In this document: positions 7,970 to 15,811 of the stretch, in pieces
How positions within the stretch are numbered: the first letter of the stretch is position 1
Layout of the letters: every line of letters begins with the position of its first letter
NCBI GenBank assembly: GCA_900548495.1
Contig: URKT01000021.1
Span: 1-27,661, forward strand
Length of the DNA: 27,661 bases
Source of the DNA: an uncultured Collinsella sp.
GTDB taxonomy: Bacteria > Actinomycetota > Coriobacteriia > Coriobacteriales > Coriobacteriaceae
Direction: 5' to 3'
The notes under the pieces: generated by a model
The model's database searches: none
What the model saw: only the letters and a program-made list of their open reading frames with translations
Told to the model about the DNA's origin: nothing
Program-made: the position numbers and the translations under genes

Positions 7970-9490
7970 GTGAGAGAGGAGAGCCCCCGACAAGGTATGA
8001 GGAGGCCCGACTCGGACCGTGCTTCCTCACGTCGCACCACACCGCGTTCCAGCCGCGGCGGGCAGTCGTTTAGCGAACGCTATATTGCCGGCGTTCCCGC
8101 CCGTATCATGCGCCCCCGTTTGATATTCATGGCCTGCTTGTTTACCTTGGTATGCTTTGGCCTGCTGATGGTGTACTCGGCGTCTTCGGTCGAGGCGCTG
8201 CACGAGAATGGCTCGGCGACGTTTTTTCTGTTTCGACAAGCTGCGTTTGCCGGAGTTGGCGTGCTGGCTATGGTTGCTATCGTGCGCATCTTGCCGGACA
8301 GTTGGTTTGGGGAAGACGTGCTCAGGATCTTCCTCATAGGCATGATAGGGCTACTGCTTCTGGTGTTCTTGGTGGGCAGCGGCAGCCGTGGCGCCACGCG
8401 CTGGCTCAACATCGCCGGTATTCAGTTCCAGCCTTCCGAGTTTTTAAAGCCATTTGCCATTGCGTATTCGGCCATCATGCTTGATCGCTTCTTTTCGCCC
8501 GGTGGCAACATCAACGAATTCCTTCGCAAGATGGGCATCTACCTGGGCATTTCGCTCTTTCTGATCTTTATCCAGCCCGATTTCGGTACTGTCCTGATCA
8601 TCCTGTTGACCCTCATGTGCATGGCGTTGTTTGCGGGTCTCGACCCCAGATTTATCATCGGCGTGCTAATCTTCGGCATTCTCGTGATCGTGATTGCGCT
8701 TGTCGCAGAGCCGTACCGTATGGTGCGTATTCAGGTTGCCTTGAACCCTTGGGCCGACGAGTATGGTGACGGCTATCAGGCCACGCTTGCCATCATGGCC
8801 TTTGCCTCGGGCGGTCTGTTCGGCCGTGGCATCGGCAACTCAACCATGAAGTACTCGTATCTGCCCGAAGCGCACAACGACTACATCCTGGCCATCATTG
8901 GCGAGGAAGTCGGTTTTGTCGGAACCGTGCTGTTCTTCTTGGTGTTTGCGATGCTGATCTACTCGGCGTTTCGCATTGCCGAGCAGGCGACCGATCGTCG
9001 GGGCGCGCTCATGGCGTCTGGCTCCGCGGTCATTCTCGCAGTGCAGTTTTTGATTAACGCGCTGGGCATCCTCAACGTGTTTCCCATGACGGGCAAACCG
9101 TTGCCGTTTATTAGCTACGGCGGTTCGTCGATTATTGTGTCGCTCATGCTTGCCGGGTTGATCCTGCGCGTTTCGTACGAGAGCGCCCGCCGCGATGAGT
9201 ATGACCGCCGCCGTGAGAGCTTTGCCGTTATGGATGAGAGTACCGCCGGCGTGCCCCACGTGCGCGGCGAGCGATCTTCGCGTAACGGTTTTACCGTCCT
9301 GGATGGCTCTGCGACCGACCCCGCAGCCCGCCCGCGTCAGCGAACGGCGCCGCAAGGTCGTCCTCAGCGCCCCACTCCTCGCAATGCGGGCGGCGGATAT
9401 AATCGAATCGATTTGAACTCAGACCCGTCGGCGCGTCTGCGTACCGACGGCCAGGGACCGCGTGTACGAAGGGACTACCATGACCGATAA
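7970..9490 (+). CDS. ftsW: Septal peptidoglycan glycosyltransferase FtsW
   Basis: FtsW is the SEDS-family glycosyltransferase that polymerises lipid II at the septum with the class B PBP upstream. The protein has about ten membrane segments and the family motifs GSGSRGATRWLNIAGIQFQPSEFLK, HNDYILAIIGEEVGFVG and GKPLPFISYGGSS. It has a long Arg/Ser-rich N-terminus of about 50 residues and a polar C-terminal tail of about 100 residues (from about 403) rich in Arg, Pro and Gly. The start is unsure: GTG 7970 gives 506 residues but has a poor ribosome site; in-frame ATG 7997 (MRRPDSD) is an alternative. Its end overlaps the murG start by 11 bases. Confidence 0.95.
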   Translation: MREESPRQGMRRPDSDRASSRRTTPRSSRGGQSFSERYIAGVPARIMRPRLIFMACLFTLVCFGLLMVYSASSVEALHENGSATFFLFRQAAFAGVGVLAMVAIVRILPDSWFGEDVLRIFLIGMIGLLLLVFLVGSGSRGATRWLNIAGIQFQPSEFLKPFAIAYSAIMLDRFFSPGGNINEFLRKMGIYLGISLFLIFIQPDFGTVLIILLTLMCMALFAGLDPRFIIGVLIFGILVIVIALVAEPYRMVRIQVALNPWADEYGDGYQATLAIMAFASGGLFGRGIGNSTMKYSYLPEAHNDYILAIIGEEVGFVGTVLFFLVFAMLIYSAFRIAEQATDRRGALMASGSAVILAVQFLINALGILNVFPMTGKPLPFISYGGSSIIVSLMLAGLILRVSYESARRDEYDRRRESFAVMDESTAGVPHVRGERSSRNGFTVLDGSATDPAARPRQRTAPQGRPQRPTPRNAGGGYNRIDLNSDPSARLRTDGQGPRVRRDYHDR

Positions 9491-10595
9491 AATGACCGTT
9501 GCTATTGCAGCCGGCGGCACGGCAGGGCACATCAACCCCGCGCTCGCCTTGGCCGAAGAGCTCCGTGACCGTGGCCACCACGTTGTGTTCGTGGGCCAGT
9601 CGCGCAAGCTCGAGGGTCGTCTGGTCCCCGAGGCTGGGTTTGATTTTGTGCCCATTACGGTCACGGGCTTCGACCGCTCCCGTCCTTGGACGGCGCTGAC
9701 CTCGCTGTGGCGTGTCAACAAAGCCAAGCGTGCGCTCGCCAGTCATTTCTCAAAGGTCGGCAAGCCCGATGCCGCCATTGGTTTTGGTGCCTATGTCGAG
9801 GTTCCGCTGCTGGGGTGGTGCAAGGGCGCGGGCGTTCCGTATCTGCTGCATGAGCAGAACTCTGTTCCGGGCCTGGCCAACAAGATGATGAACTCCCACG
9901 CCGCCCGCGTGTGCATCTCGGTGCCGGCAGCGCGTTCGGTCTTTGAGCGCGAAGGTGACCCTGACCACGTGCTCATGACCGGCAACCCCGTACGTCGCTC
10001 GGTGATCGAGGGCGATCGCGCTCGCGGCCGCAAGGCACTTGGCGTTCCCGAGGACGCTACGCTGCTGCTCGTCTTTGGCGGTTCACTTGGCGCCCAGCAC
10101 CTCAACGAGCGCGTGGTTTCGCTCAAAAACGAGCTGCTTTCGCGCAAGAACCTCTATGTGTTGCATTCGACGGGTGCCGACGGCTTTGAGGAGACCGAGC
10201 GCGCTTTGGCGCTGACGCCCGAGGAGGCGAAGCGTTACCGCGTCCAGCCTTACATCGACAACATGGGCGATATGCTGGCTGCTGCCGATTTGGTGCTCTC
10301 GCGTTCGGGCGCATCGAGCGTGGCCGAGATCGCTGCGCTCGCCGTGCCCTCGGTGCTCGTGCCGTATCCGCATGCGACGGCCGACCACCAAACCACCAAT
10401 GCTCGTTATCTGGTCGACGCCGGGGCCGGCGTGCTCTGCGCCGATGCCGATATCGACGGTTCTGCCTTTGTCGATGAGCTGCTGCACCTGGTCGATGACG
10501 CGGCGGCACGCGACGCCATGCGTCAGGCGGCGCGTGGTCTGGCTCAGGATAGGGCCGCCGCTCTTCTGGCGGATGCGGTAGAGGGTTTGCGTTAG
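9480..10595 (+). CDS. murG: UDP-GlcNAc--lipid I GlcNAc transferase MurG
   Basis: MurG adds GlcNAc to lipid I at the inner face of the membrane, giving lipid II. The 371-residue product is a two-domain GT-B glycosyltransferase with the glycine-rich loop AAGGTAGHINPALALAEEL near the N-terminus, HEQNSVPGLANK in the linker region, LVFGGSLGAQHLN at the second domain start, and the donor-site motif SRSGASSVAEIAAL. ATG 9480 is chosen because AAGGGA (9469-9474) lies just upstream; an upstream GTG at 9462 would add six residues with no support. The gene overlaps the end of ftsW by 11 bases. About 97 bases separate it from murC. Confidence 0.96.
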   Translation: MTDKMTVAIAAGGTAGHINPALALAEELRDRGHHVVFVGQSRKLEGRLVPEAGFDFVPITVTGFDRSRPWTALTSLWRVNKAKRALASHFSKVGKPDAAIGFGAYVEVPLLGWCKGAGVPYLLHEQNSVPGLANKMMNSHAARVCISVPAARSVFEREGDPDHVLMTGNPVRRSVIEGDRARGRKALGVPEDATLLLVFGGSLGAQHLNERVVSLKNELLSRKNLYVLHSTGADGFEETERALALTPEEAKRYRVQPYIDNMGDMLAAADLVLSRSGASSVAEIAALAVPSVLVPYPHATADHQTTNARYLVDAGAGVLCADADIDGSAFVDELLHLVDDAAARDAMRQAARGLAQDRAAALLADAVEGLR

Positions 10596-10627
10596 TTAGA
10601 CGGGATATCGTCGGTCGCCCTCGCGCT

Positions 10628-10649
10628 GATGCGGTAGGTGCGGTACAGT
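10628..10649 (+). promoter_or_regulatory. Weak promoter candidate before murC
   Basis: The 97-base gap between murG and murC contains TACAGT (10644-10649), a possible -10, preceded by two copies of GCGGTA nine bases apart (10631 and 10640). No recognisable -35 is present. The 10-mer GATGCGGTAG at 10628-10637 also occurs at 10572-10581 inside the end of murG. This is a weak call and the gap may simply be an untranslated spacer. Confidence 0.25.
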
Positions 10650-10692
10650 TAACGGGTTACAGGCAGTGTTTACGCAAGGAGTACACGAGCAC

Positions 10693-12111
10693 ATGGCTGA
10701 TTCCCAGACTGCAACCTCCGCGCCCGAGTTTAAGAGCGCCCACTTTATCGGTATCGGCGGCGCCGGCATGAGCGGCATCGCCCTCGTTCTTCACGAGCGC
10801 GGTTATGCCGTTACCGGCTCCGACCTTAAGACGTCACGTTATATCCGCCAGCTTACCCGCGCTGGTGTGAAGGTGCATGTGGGCCATGAGGCCGCCACGA
10901 TCGACGAGGTCAAGCCCGACGTGGTTGTTGTCTCCACCGCTATTCCGGAGTCCAACCCTGAACTCGTGCGCGCTCGCGAGCTTGGTATTCCCGTGTGGCC
11001 CCGTGCCAAGATGCTCTCTGCTTTGGGCCACGGCTACACCACCGTCGCTGTTGCCGGCACGCATGGCAAGACCACCACGTCTTCGATGTGCGCCACCATG
11101 CTCGACCGCATGGGTCTGGATCCGAGCTTCTTGATCGGTGGCATCGTCGAGGGCTATGACACGAACGGCAAGAACGGCTCGGGCGACTACTTTGTCGCCG
11201 AGGCCGACGAGTCCGACAGCTCCTTCCTGTTCCTGAACCCCAACGTGGTCATTGTGACCAACGTCGAGGCCGATCACCTCGATCACTACTCGGGTATCGA
11301 GGAGATCGAGGCAACTTTCGCCAAATTCATGAGCCTGGTGGGCGAGGACGGCACCGTCATCGTCTGCGGTGAGGACCCGCATCTGGTCGAGCTCGCCAAG
11401 TCGACGGGCCGTCACGTGCTTTCCTACGGCTTTGCCGAGAGCAACGACATCGTCTGCATGCACCCGGATGTCAAGGGCATCCAGAGTGACTTTATCGTTC
11501 GCTTTGAGGACGGCACTGAGCATGCTGTGGAGATCAAGAGCAATCCCGGTCGCCACAACATGCTCAACGCCACGGCGGTGCTCACCGTCGCCCATGTCCT
11601 GGGCCTTGACATCGACGCCGCCGCCAAGGCGCTCTCGAGCTTTGAGGGCGTCCGCCGTCGCTTTACCCACGTGGGCGATATCGATGGCATCACCGTGGTC
11701 GATGATTACGGCCATCACCCCACCGAGATCAAGGCGACGCTTGCTGCCGCTTCGTCGCTGGGCTACAAGCACGTCGACGTCGTGTTCCAGCCGCACCGCT
11801 ATTCGCGCTTGCAGGCCCTGTGCGACGACTTTGCCGATGCATTTGCCAATGCCGATAAACTGCTGCTGATTGATGTGTTCTCGGCTGGCGAGATGCCCAT
11901 TCCGGGTGTTACCTCTAAGATGCTCGCCGATACCGTGCGCGCCAAGCATCCTGGCAAGGAGGTCGTGTACTGCTCCAGCCGTCTTGAGCTCAATCAGGAG
12001 CTCGAGCAGATGGTGGGCGCGGGCGACCTGCTGCTCACTATGGGTGCCGGTGACGTTACGACCGTCGGTCCCGAGTTCATTGAGTATCTGACTGCCAAGA
12101 AAGACGCTTAA
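10693..12111 (+). CDS. murC: UDP-MurNAc--L-alanine ligase
   Basis: MurC adds the first amino acid, L-Ala, to UDP-MurNAc with ATP. The 472-residue protein has the N-terminal motif HFIGIGGAGMSGIA (17-30), the ATP-binding loop VAGTHGKTTTSSM with Lys126, EADESDSSFL, and the C-terminal motif VDDYGHHPTEIKATL followed by FQPHRYSRLQAL. All are diagnostic of MurC. ATG 10693 is preferred because AAGGAG (10676-10681) lies upstream at an acceptable distance; a GTG at 10666 would add nine residues upstream of that ribosome site. murB follows after 5 bases. Confidence 0.96.
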   Translation: MADSQTATSAPEFKSAHFIGIGGAGMSGIALVLHERGYAVTGSDLKTSRYIRQLTRAGVKVHVGHEAATIDEVKPDVVVVSTAIPESNPELVRARELGIPVWPRAKMLSALGHGYTTVAVAGTHGKTTTSSMCATMLDRMGLDPSFLIGGIVEGYDTNGKNGSGDYFVAEADESDSSFLFLNPNVVIVTNVEADHLDHYSGIEEIEATFAKFMSLVGEDGTVIVCGEDPHLVELAKSTGRHVLSYGFAESNDIVCMHPDVKGIQSDFIVRFEDGTEHAVEIKSNPGRHNMLNATAVLTVAHVLGLDIDAAAKALSSFEGVRRRFTHVGDIDGITVVDDYGHHPTEIKATLAAASSLGYKHVDVVFQPHRYSRLQALCDDFADAFANADKLLLIDVFSAGEMPIPGVTSKMLADTVRAKHPGKEVVYCSSRLELNQELEQMVGAGDLLLTMGAGDVTTVGPEFIEYLTAKKDA

Positions 12112-12116
12112 GTCTA

Positions 12117-13028
12117 ATGGGTCTGTTTAACGCCGTCATGGCGCTCTCGGGCATGATCGACACGGATGTGATCGAGGACGAGCGCCTTGCGCGTCATACG
12201 AGCTATCGTATCGGCGGCAAGGCTGACCTCTTTGTGACGTGCCATAGCTATCATGCCCTCCGCCGCGCCGTGGCGGTGCTCAATCGCGAGCAGGTGCCGT
12301 GGGTCATCATCGGCAAGGGCTCCAATCTGCTGGTTGCCGATGGCGGTTATCGCGGCGCCGTCATTTCGCTCGGACGTGAGTTTCAGCGCACGGTTGTTGC
12401 CGATGACGGTTGTACGCTGACGGTCGGTGCGGGCGTGATGTTTGCGCGCCTGGTCAACGATGCCCTGTCGCGTAGCCTCTCGGGCCTTGAGTTTGCCGTT
12501 GGCATCCCTGGCTCGGTTGGCGGTGCGATATCTATGAATGCCGGCACACGGACCGAGTGGATTGGCTCGCTGGTTGAGGATGTCGTAACGTTTGACCCGG
12601 CATCCGGTATCAAGCATTATGCGGGGTCCGAGATCACTTGGGGCTACCGCGAATGTAGCCTTCCCCGCAATGAGATCATCCTCGAGTGCGTGCTCAAGCT
12701 TAAACCGGCGCCCAAGGCCGACATTCGCGAGCGCATGGAGCGGTACCTGACGAGGCGCAAGCGTACACAGCCCATGGGTCGCGCATCCTGCGGGTCGGTC
12801 TTTCGCAACCCGCCCGATGCGAGCGTGGGCAAGCTTATCGAGGATTGTGGATTAAAGGGTTTTTCGATTGGCGGTGCGGAAGTTTCGCCCGTTCACGCTA
12901 ATTTTATCGTTAATAACGGAACTGCCTCGGCCGATGACGTTGCCGCGGTTATCAGACATGTGCACGGAAAGGTGAGGGAGGCGTATGGCATCGAGCTCAG
13001 ACCGGAAGTTAAATTCCTCGGCTTCTAG
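12117..13028 (+). CDS. murB: UDP-N-acetylenolpyruvoylglucosamine reductase
   Basis: MurB is the FAD enzyme that reduces UDP-GlcNAc-enolpyruvate with NADPH to UDP-MurNAc. The 303-residue protein shows the family pattern HTSYRIGGKADLF, the FAD-binding segment IIGKGSNLLVADGGYRG, and GIPGSVGGAISMNAG. The catalytic serine is S227 in CGSVFRNP, and the catalytic Glu is probably E297 in RPEVKFLG. Its length and the absence of the extra E. coli-type domain fit a type II MurB. The ATG at 12117 has a weak ribosome site, 5 bases after murC. Its last 44 bases overlap the start of ftsQ in another frame. Confidence 0.95.
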   Translation: MGLFNAVMALSGMIDTDVIEDERLARHTSYRIGGKADLFVTCHSYHALRRAVAVLNREQVPWVIIGKGSNLLVADGGYRGAVISLGREFQRTVVADDGCTLTVGAGVMFARLVNDALSRSLSGLEFAVGIPGSVGGAISMNAGTRTEWIGSLVEDVVTFDPASGIKHYAGSEITWGYRECSLPRNEIILECVLKLKPAPKADIRERMERYLTRRKRTQPMGRASCGSVFRNPPDASVGKLIEDCGLKGFSIGGAEVSPVHANFIVNNGTASADDVAAVIRHVHGKVREAYGIELRPEVKFLGF

Positions 13029-14241
13029 AGCATCGAAACCCACCTTCCGCCGCGCCGGAGGGCGTTCCGGCGCGCCTGCCAAACCTCAACGCAATACCGT
13101 CGCGCACTCTAAGTCTGTCGGGCATGCTCGACAGACCAGTCGTCCGGTTGTCGGCTCGCAGCTCGGTAATCGTCCGGCCGCAAAAAAGTCCTCGCGTCCC
13201 TCGGTGACGTCAAAGCCTGTTATGGGCGCCAAGCCTGCCCGTCCCATGGCAACTCCTAAGCCCTCGACGGGAACTAAGGCGGCGCGTCCGGGTCGCACGC
13301 TGGGCGCATCGAAACCGCGCTCGCTGACATCGGTGCCGGCTACCGCCAAGAAGCCTTCGGGTAAAAAAGGCGTCAACCCGTTGTCTTCACTTGGGGCGAT
13401 GGCAAATAAAACGTCAGAGGCCGCTTCTCTCGTTGCAGGCAAAGGCAAAATCGTGGGCGGCGTTCTGGCTGTCTTGGCCGTGCTCGTCGTCGTTGCCATC
13501 GTGGTTATCAACTCTGGATTGTTTACCGCCACTGATATTCAGATTCAAGGCAGCGAGCATGTGACGAAGCACGATGCTATCCAGCTGATCGATTTGCCCG
13601 AGGGGACGTCGCTTTTTAACGTCGATCCCGACCAGATTACCGAGGACCTCAAGCAGAACCCGTGGGTCTCGGGCGTGGATGTCCAGCGTCAGTTCCCACA
13701 TACGCTCATCATTACGCCGATGGAGCGCAAGGTCATTGCAATTGCCTATATCAGCTCCGATGACCTTGCCTGGGCCATCGGGGATGATGACACCTGGATC
13801 GCCCCGCTGTCGACGTCGGTCGAAGTGGATGACCAGGGCAACGTCATCACGACGGGGCAGGGCTCAAATACCCTGACCGGCATTGATGCCGCGCTGGCGC
13901 TCGCTAAGCACTATGGCGCGGTGTTGTTGACTGATGTCTCGGCGGATGTCGCTCCGGTTTCCGGCCAGGCGGTGAGCTCCAAGGCCGTTAAGGCTGGCTT
14001 GGATTATGTGCGTGGTTTTTCGAGCGAGTTCTTGGGACAAGTTAAGGATATTTCCACGCCTTCGGTCGAAGCCATCTCGGCAAACCTCAATAACGGCATT
14101 GAGGTGTCGCTGGGCGATTCGAACGATATCGTCAAGAAGGAGCGCGTAGTTACCAAGCTGCTTTCGCAGGTAGAGGGCGTAACGTATATCAATGTGCGCT
14201 CTCCGGGTAACTATACATTTAGGAACGCTCCGACCTCGTAG
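12985..14241 (+). CDS. ftsQ: Cell division protein FtsQ/DivIB
   Basis: FtsQ links FtsL and FtsB in the divisome. The 418-residue protein has a very long cytoplasmic N-terminus (about 1-155) rich in Lys, Pro, Ser and Arg, with loose repeats such as SKPVMGAKPARP. One membrane segment follows (about 157-178), then the POTRA domain starting FTATDIQIQGSEHVTKHDAIQLIDLPEGTSLFNVD and the FtsQ region RQFPHTLIITPMERKVIAIA. The ATG lies inside the end of murB (44-base overlap), behind AAGGTGAGGGAGG (12969-12981). The N-terminal extension is much longer than in E. coli FtsQ; basic disordered extensions are common in Gram-positive DivIB. Confidence 0.92.
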   Translation: MASSSDRKLNSSASRASKPTFRRAGGRSGAPAKPQRNTVAHSKSVGHARQTSRPVVGSQLGNRPAAKKSSRPSVTSKPVMGAKPARPMATPKPSTGTKAARPGRTLGASKPRSLTSVPATAKKPSGKKGVNPLSSLGAMANKTSEAASLVAGKGKIVGGVLAVLAVLVVVAIVVINSGLFTATDIQIQGSEHVTKHDAIQLIDLPEGTSLFNVDPDQITEDLKQNPWVSGVDVQRQFPHTLIITPMERKVIAIAYISSDDLAWAIGDDDTWIAPLSTSVEVDDQGNVITTGQGSNTLTGIDAALALAKHYGAVLLTDVSADVAPVSGQAVSSKAVKAGLDYVRGFSSEFLGQVKDISTPSVEAISANLNNGIEVSLGDSNDIVKKERVVTKLLSQVEGVTYINVRSPGNYTFRNAPTS

Positions 14242-14440
14242 CGCTGGTTGATGCTTTGTTGAGGGGCCATACCACGCCGTTTATCTGGTTTGTTTGGTTT
14301 TCACGGTCAATTATTTGACTGATACGTTCATAATGTGCAAACATAATACGGTTTACCTTTGCATTTACTTTCAACCTGAAGGTTAATGTGCGCAGGGGTC
14401 GACCCATGCTATGGCTATAACCTTTGTTCGGAGGACCGAC
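14242..14440 (+). promoter_or_regulatory. AT-rich ftsZ control region
   Basis: This 199-base gap is clearly richer in A and T than the flanking genes, as expected for a major promoter region. Visible elements are TTGACT (14315-14320), two CATAAT hexamers (14329-14334 and 14342-14347), the small inverted repeat AACCT-GA-AGGTT (14373-14384), and a perfect 10-bp palindrome GGGTCGACCC (14396-14405), 35 bases before the ftsZ start. No -35/-10 pair has ideal spacing (TTGACT to the second CATAAT is 21 bases), so the exact promoter is uncertain. A GGAGG ribosome site lies at 14430-14434. Confidence 0.55.
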
Positions 14441-15595
14441 ATGCACGAGACAGAGATCAACAACTACCTTGCCGTCATTAAGGTGGTCGGCGTCGGCGGC
14501 GGCGGTACCAACGCGGTCAATCGAATGATCGAAGAGGGCATCCGCGGCGTCGAGTTTGTTGCCATCAACACCGATGCTCAGGCACTCGCGATCTCTGATG
14601 CCGATATCAAGGTGCACATCGGCACCGACCTTACCCGCGGCCTGGGCGCCGGCGCCAACCCCGAGGTTGGCCGCAAGGCTGCCGATGAGTCCCGCGACGA
14701 CATTGCCGAGGCGCTCGCTGGCGCCGACATGGTGTTCATCACCTGCGGCGAGGGCGGTGGCACCGGTACCGGCGCTGCTCCCATCGTTGCCGATATCGCG
14801 ATGAACGAGGTCGGTGCGCTGACCGTCGCCGTCGTGACCAAGCCCTTCACCTTCGAGGGCCGCAAGCGCAAGAAGAGCGCCGAGGAGGGCATTAAGACCC
14901 TCTCCGATTGCGTCGACACCATGATCGTCATCCCTAACGATAAGCTGCTCGACATCGCCGAGAAGAAGACCACCATGCTCGAGGCCTTCGCGATTGCCGA
15001 TGGCGTCCTTTCCCAGGGCACCCAGGGCATCACCGACCTCATCACCGTCCCCGGTATCATCAACCTGGACTTCGCCGATGTTAAGACCATCATGAAGCAG
15101 GCCGGTACCGCCATGATGGGTATCGGTACCTCTTCTGGGGATACCCGTGCCGTCGACGCTGCCCAGCAGGCCATCTCCAGCCCGCTGCTCGAGAGCTCCA
15201 TCGATGGTGCCACACGCGTGCTGCTCTCCATCGCCGGTTCCAAGGACCTGGGCATCCAGGAGATCAGCGACGCCGCCGACGTTGTCGCCAACGCCGTCGA
15301 CCCCGAGGCCAACATCATCTTCGGTACCGTTGTCGACGAGTCCCTGGGCGATCAGGTGCGCATCACCGTCATCGCTACGGGCTTCTCCGACTCCAACGTC
15401 AACCGTCAGGACGAGCTCTTTGCTGCTCAGCAGTCTCAGAGCAAGGCCGCTGCCTCCGCTGAGCCGCAGCGCACCGCTCCGGCCACCAGCCCGGCTCAGG
15501 CCGCTCCGACCCGCAACGTCGGTGGCACCGAGCTTCCTAACTTCGGCAACGATCAGTTCGAGCTTCCCGACTTCCTGAAGCGCGGTAGCTTCTAG
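14441..15595 (+). CDS. ftsZ: Cell division GTPase FtsZ
   Basis: FtsZ is the tubulin-like GTPase that forms the division ring. The 384-residue protein has the nucleotide-binding N-terminus VVGVGGGGTNAVNRM, the tubulin signature GGGTGTG (105-111), and the catalytic loop NLDFADVKTIM. A short Gln/Ala/Pro-rich linker leads to the conserved C-terminal peptide ELPDFLKRGSF, which in actinobacteria and other Gram-positives binds SepF. ATG 14441 is chosen because GGAGG lies 6 bases upstream; an ATG at 14411 would add ten residues and place the ribosome site inside the gene. The gene has its own control region and a strong terminator. ftsA is not next to it. Confidence 0.97.
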   Translation: MHETEINNYLAVIKVVGVGGGGTNAVNRMIEEGIRGVEFVAINTDAQALAISDADIKVHIGTDLTRGLGAGANPEVGRKAADESRDDIAEALAGADMVFITCGEGGGTGTGAAPIVADIAMNEVGALTVAVVTKPFTFEGRKRKKSAEEGIKTLSDCVDTMIVIPNDKLLDIAEKKTTMLEAFAIADGVLSQGTQGITDLITVPGIINLDFADVKTIMKQAGTAMMGIGTSSGDTRAVDAAQQAISSPLLESSIDGATRVLLSIAGSKDLGIQEISDAADVVANAVDPEANIIFGTVVDESLGDQVRITVIATGFSDSNVNRQDELFAAQQSQSKAAASAEPQRTAPATSPAQAAPTRNVGGTELPNFGNDQFELPDFLKRGSF

Positions 15596-15619
15596 TTCGT
15601 TTTTCTCAACGACTTGCAA

Positions 15620-15651
15620 GGGGTGCGTCCGATTGGGCGCGCCCCTTTTTT
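15620..15651 (+). terminator. Rho-independent terminator after ftsZ
   Basis: GGGGTGCGTCC (15620-15630) pairs with GGGCGCGCCCC (15635-15645), an 11-bp stem with two G-U pairs and a GATT loop, followed by six T (15646-15651). It lies 24 bases after the ftsZ stop and should end dcw transcription before pgeF. Confidence 0.92.
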
Positions 15652-15686
15652 GTTGTGTTTCGCCTTTGTAAACGAAAGCCTCCAAT

Positions 15687-15733
15687 CTCCTTACGTTCCC
15701 TTTACGTTTGCTCCTTACCGCTGCGGGTATCCT
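15687..15733 (+). promoter_or_regulatory. Pho-box-like repeats upstream of pgeF-pst operon
   Basis: TTACGTT occurs at 15691-15697 and again at 15702-15708, exactly 11 bases apart, with a third related site TTACC at 15715-15719 (CTCCTTAC is repeated exactly at 15687 and 15711). Tandem half-sites one helical turn apart are the form of PhoB/PhoP boxes in other bacteria, and the genes downstream encode phosphate uptake. A possible -10, TATCCT (15728-15733), follows at a fitting distance, with no good -35, as usual for activator-dependent Pho promoters. The rest of the 15652-15811 gap shows no gene. Confidence 0.55.
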
Positions 15734-15811
15734 TTTTGATGAAGTATGCAGCCGTATGGCACGGACTGCTGCGGCGTCGCCGCAATACTTGTGTTATTAG
15801 GAGGCTTTAGT

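Noticed and set aside
14219..15685. Minus-strand open frame of 488 codons across ftsZ
   Set aside because: It is the antisense shadow of ftsZ and crosses its terminator; there is no ribosome site and no family motif.
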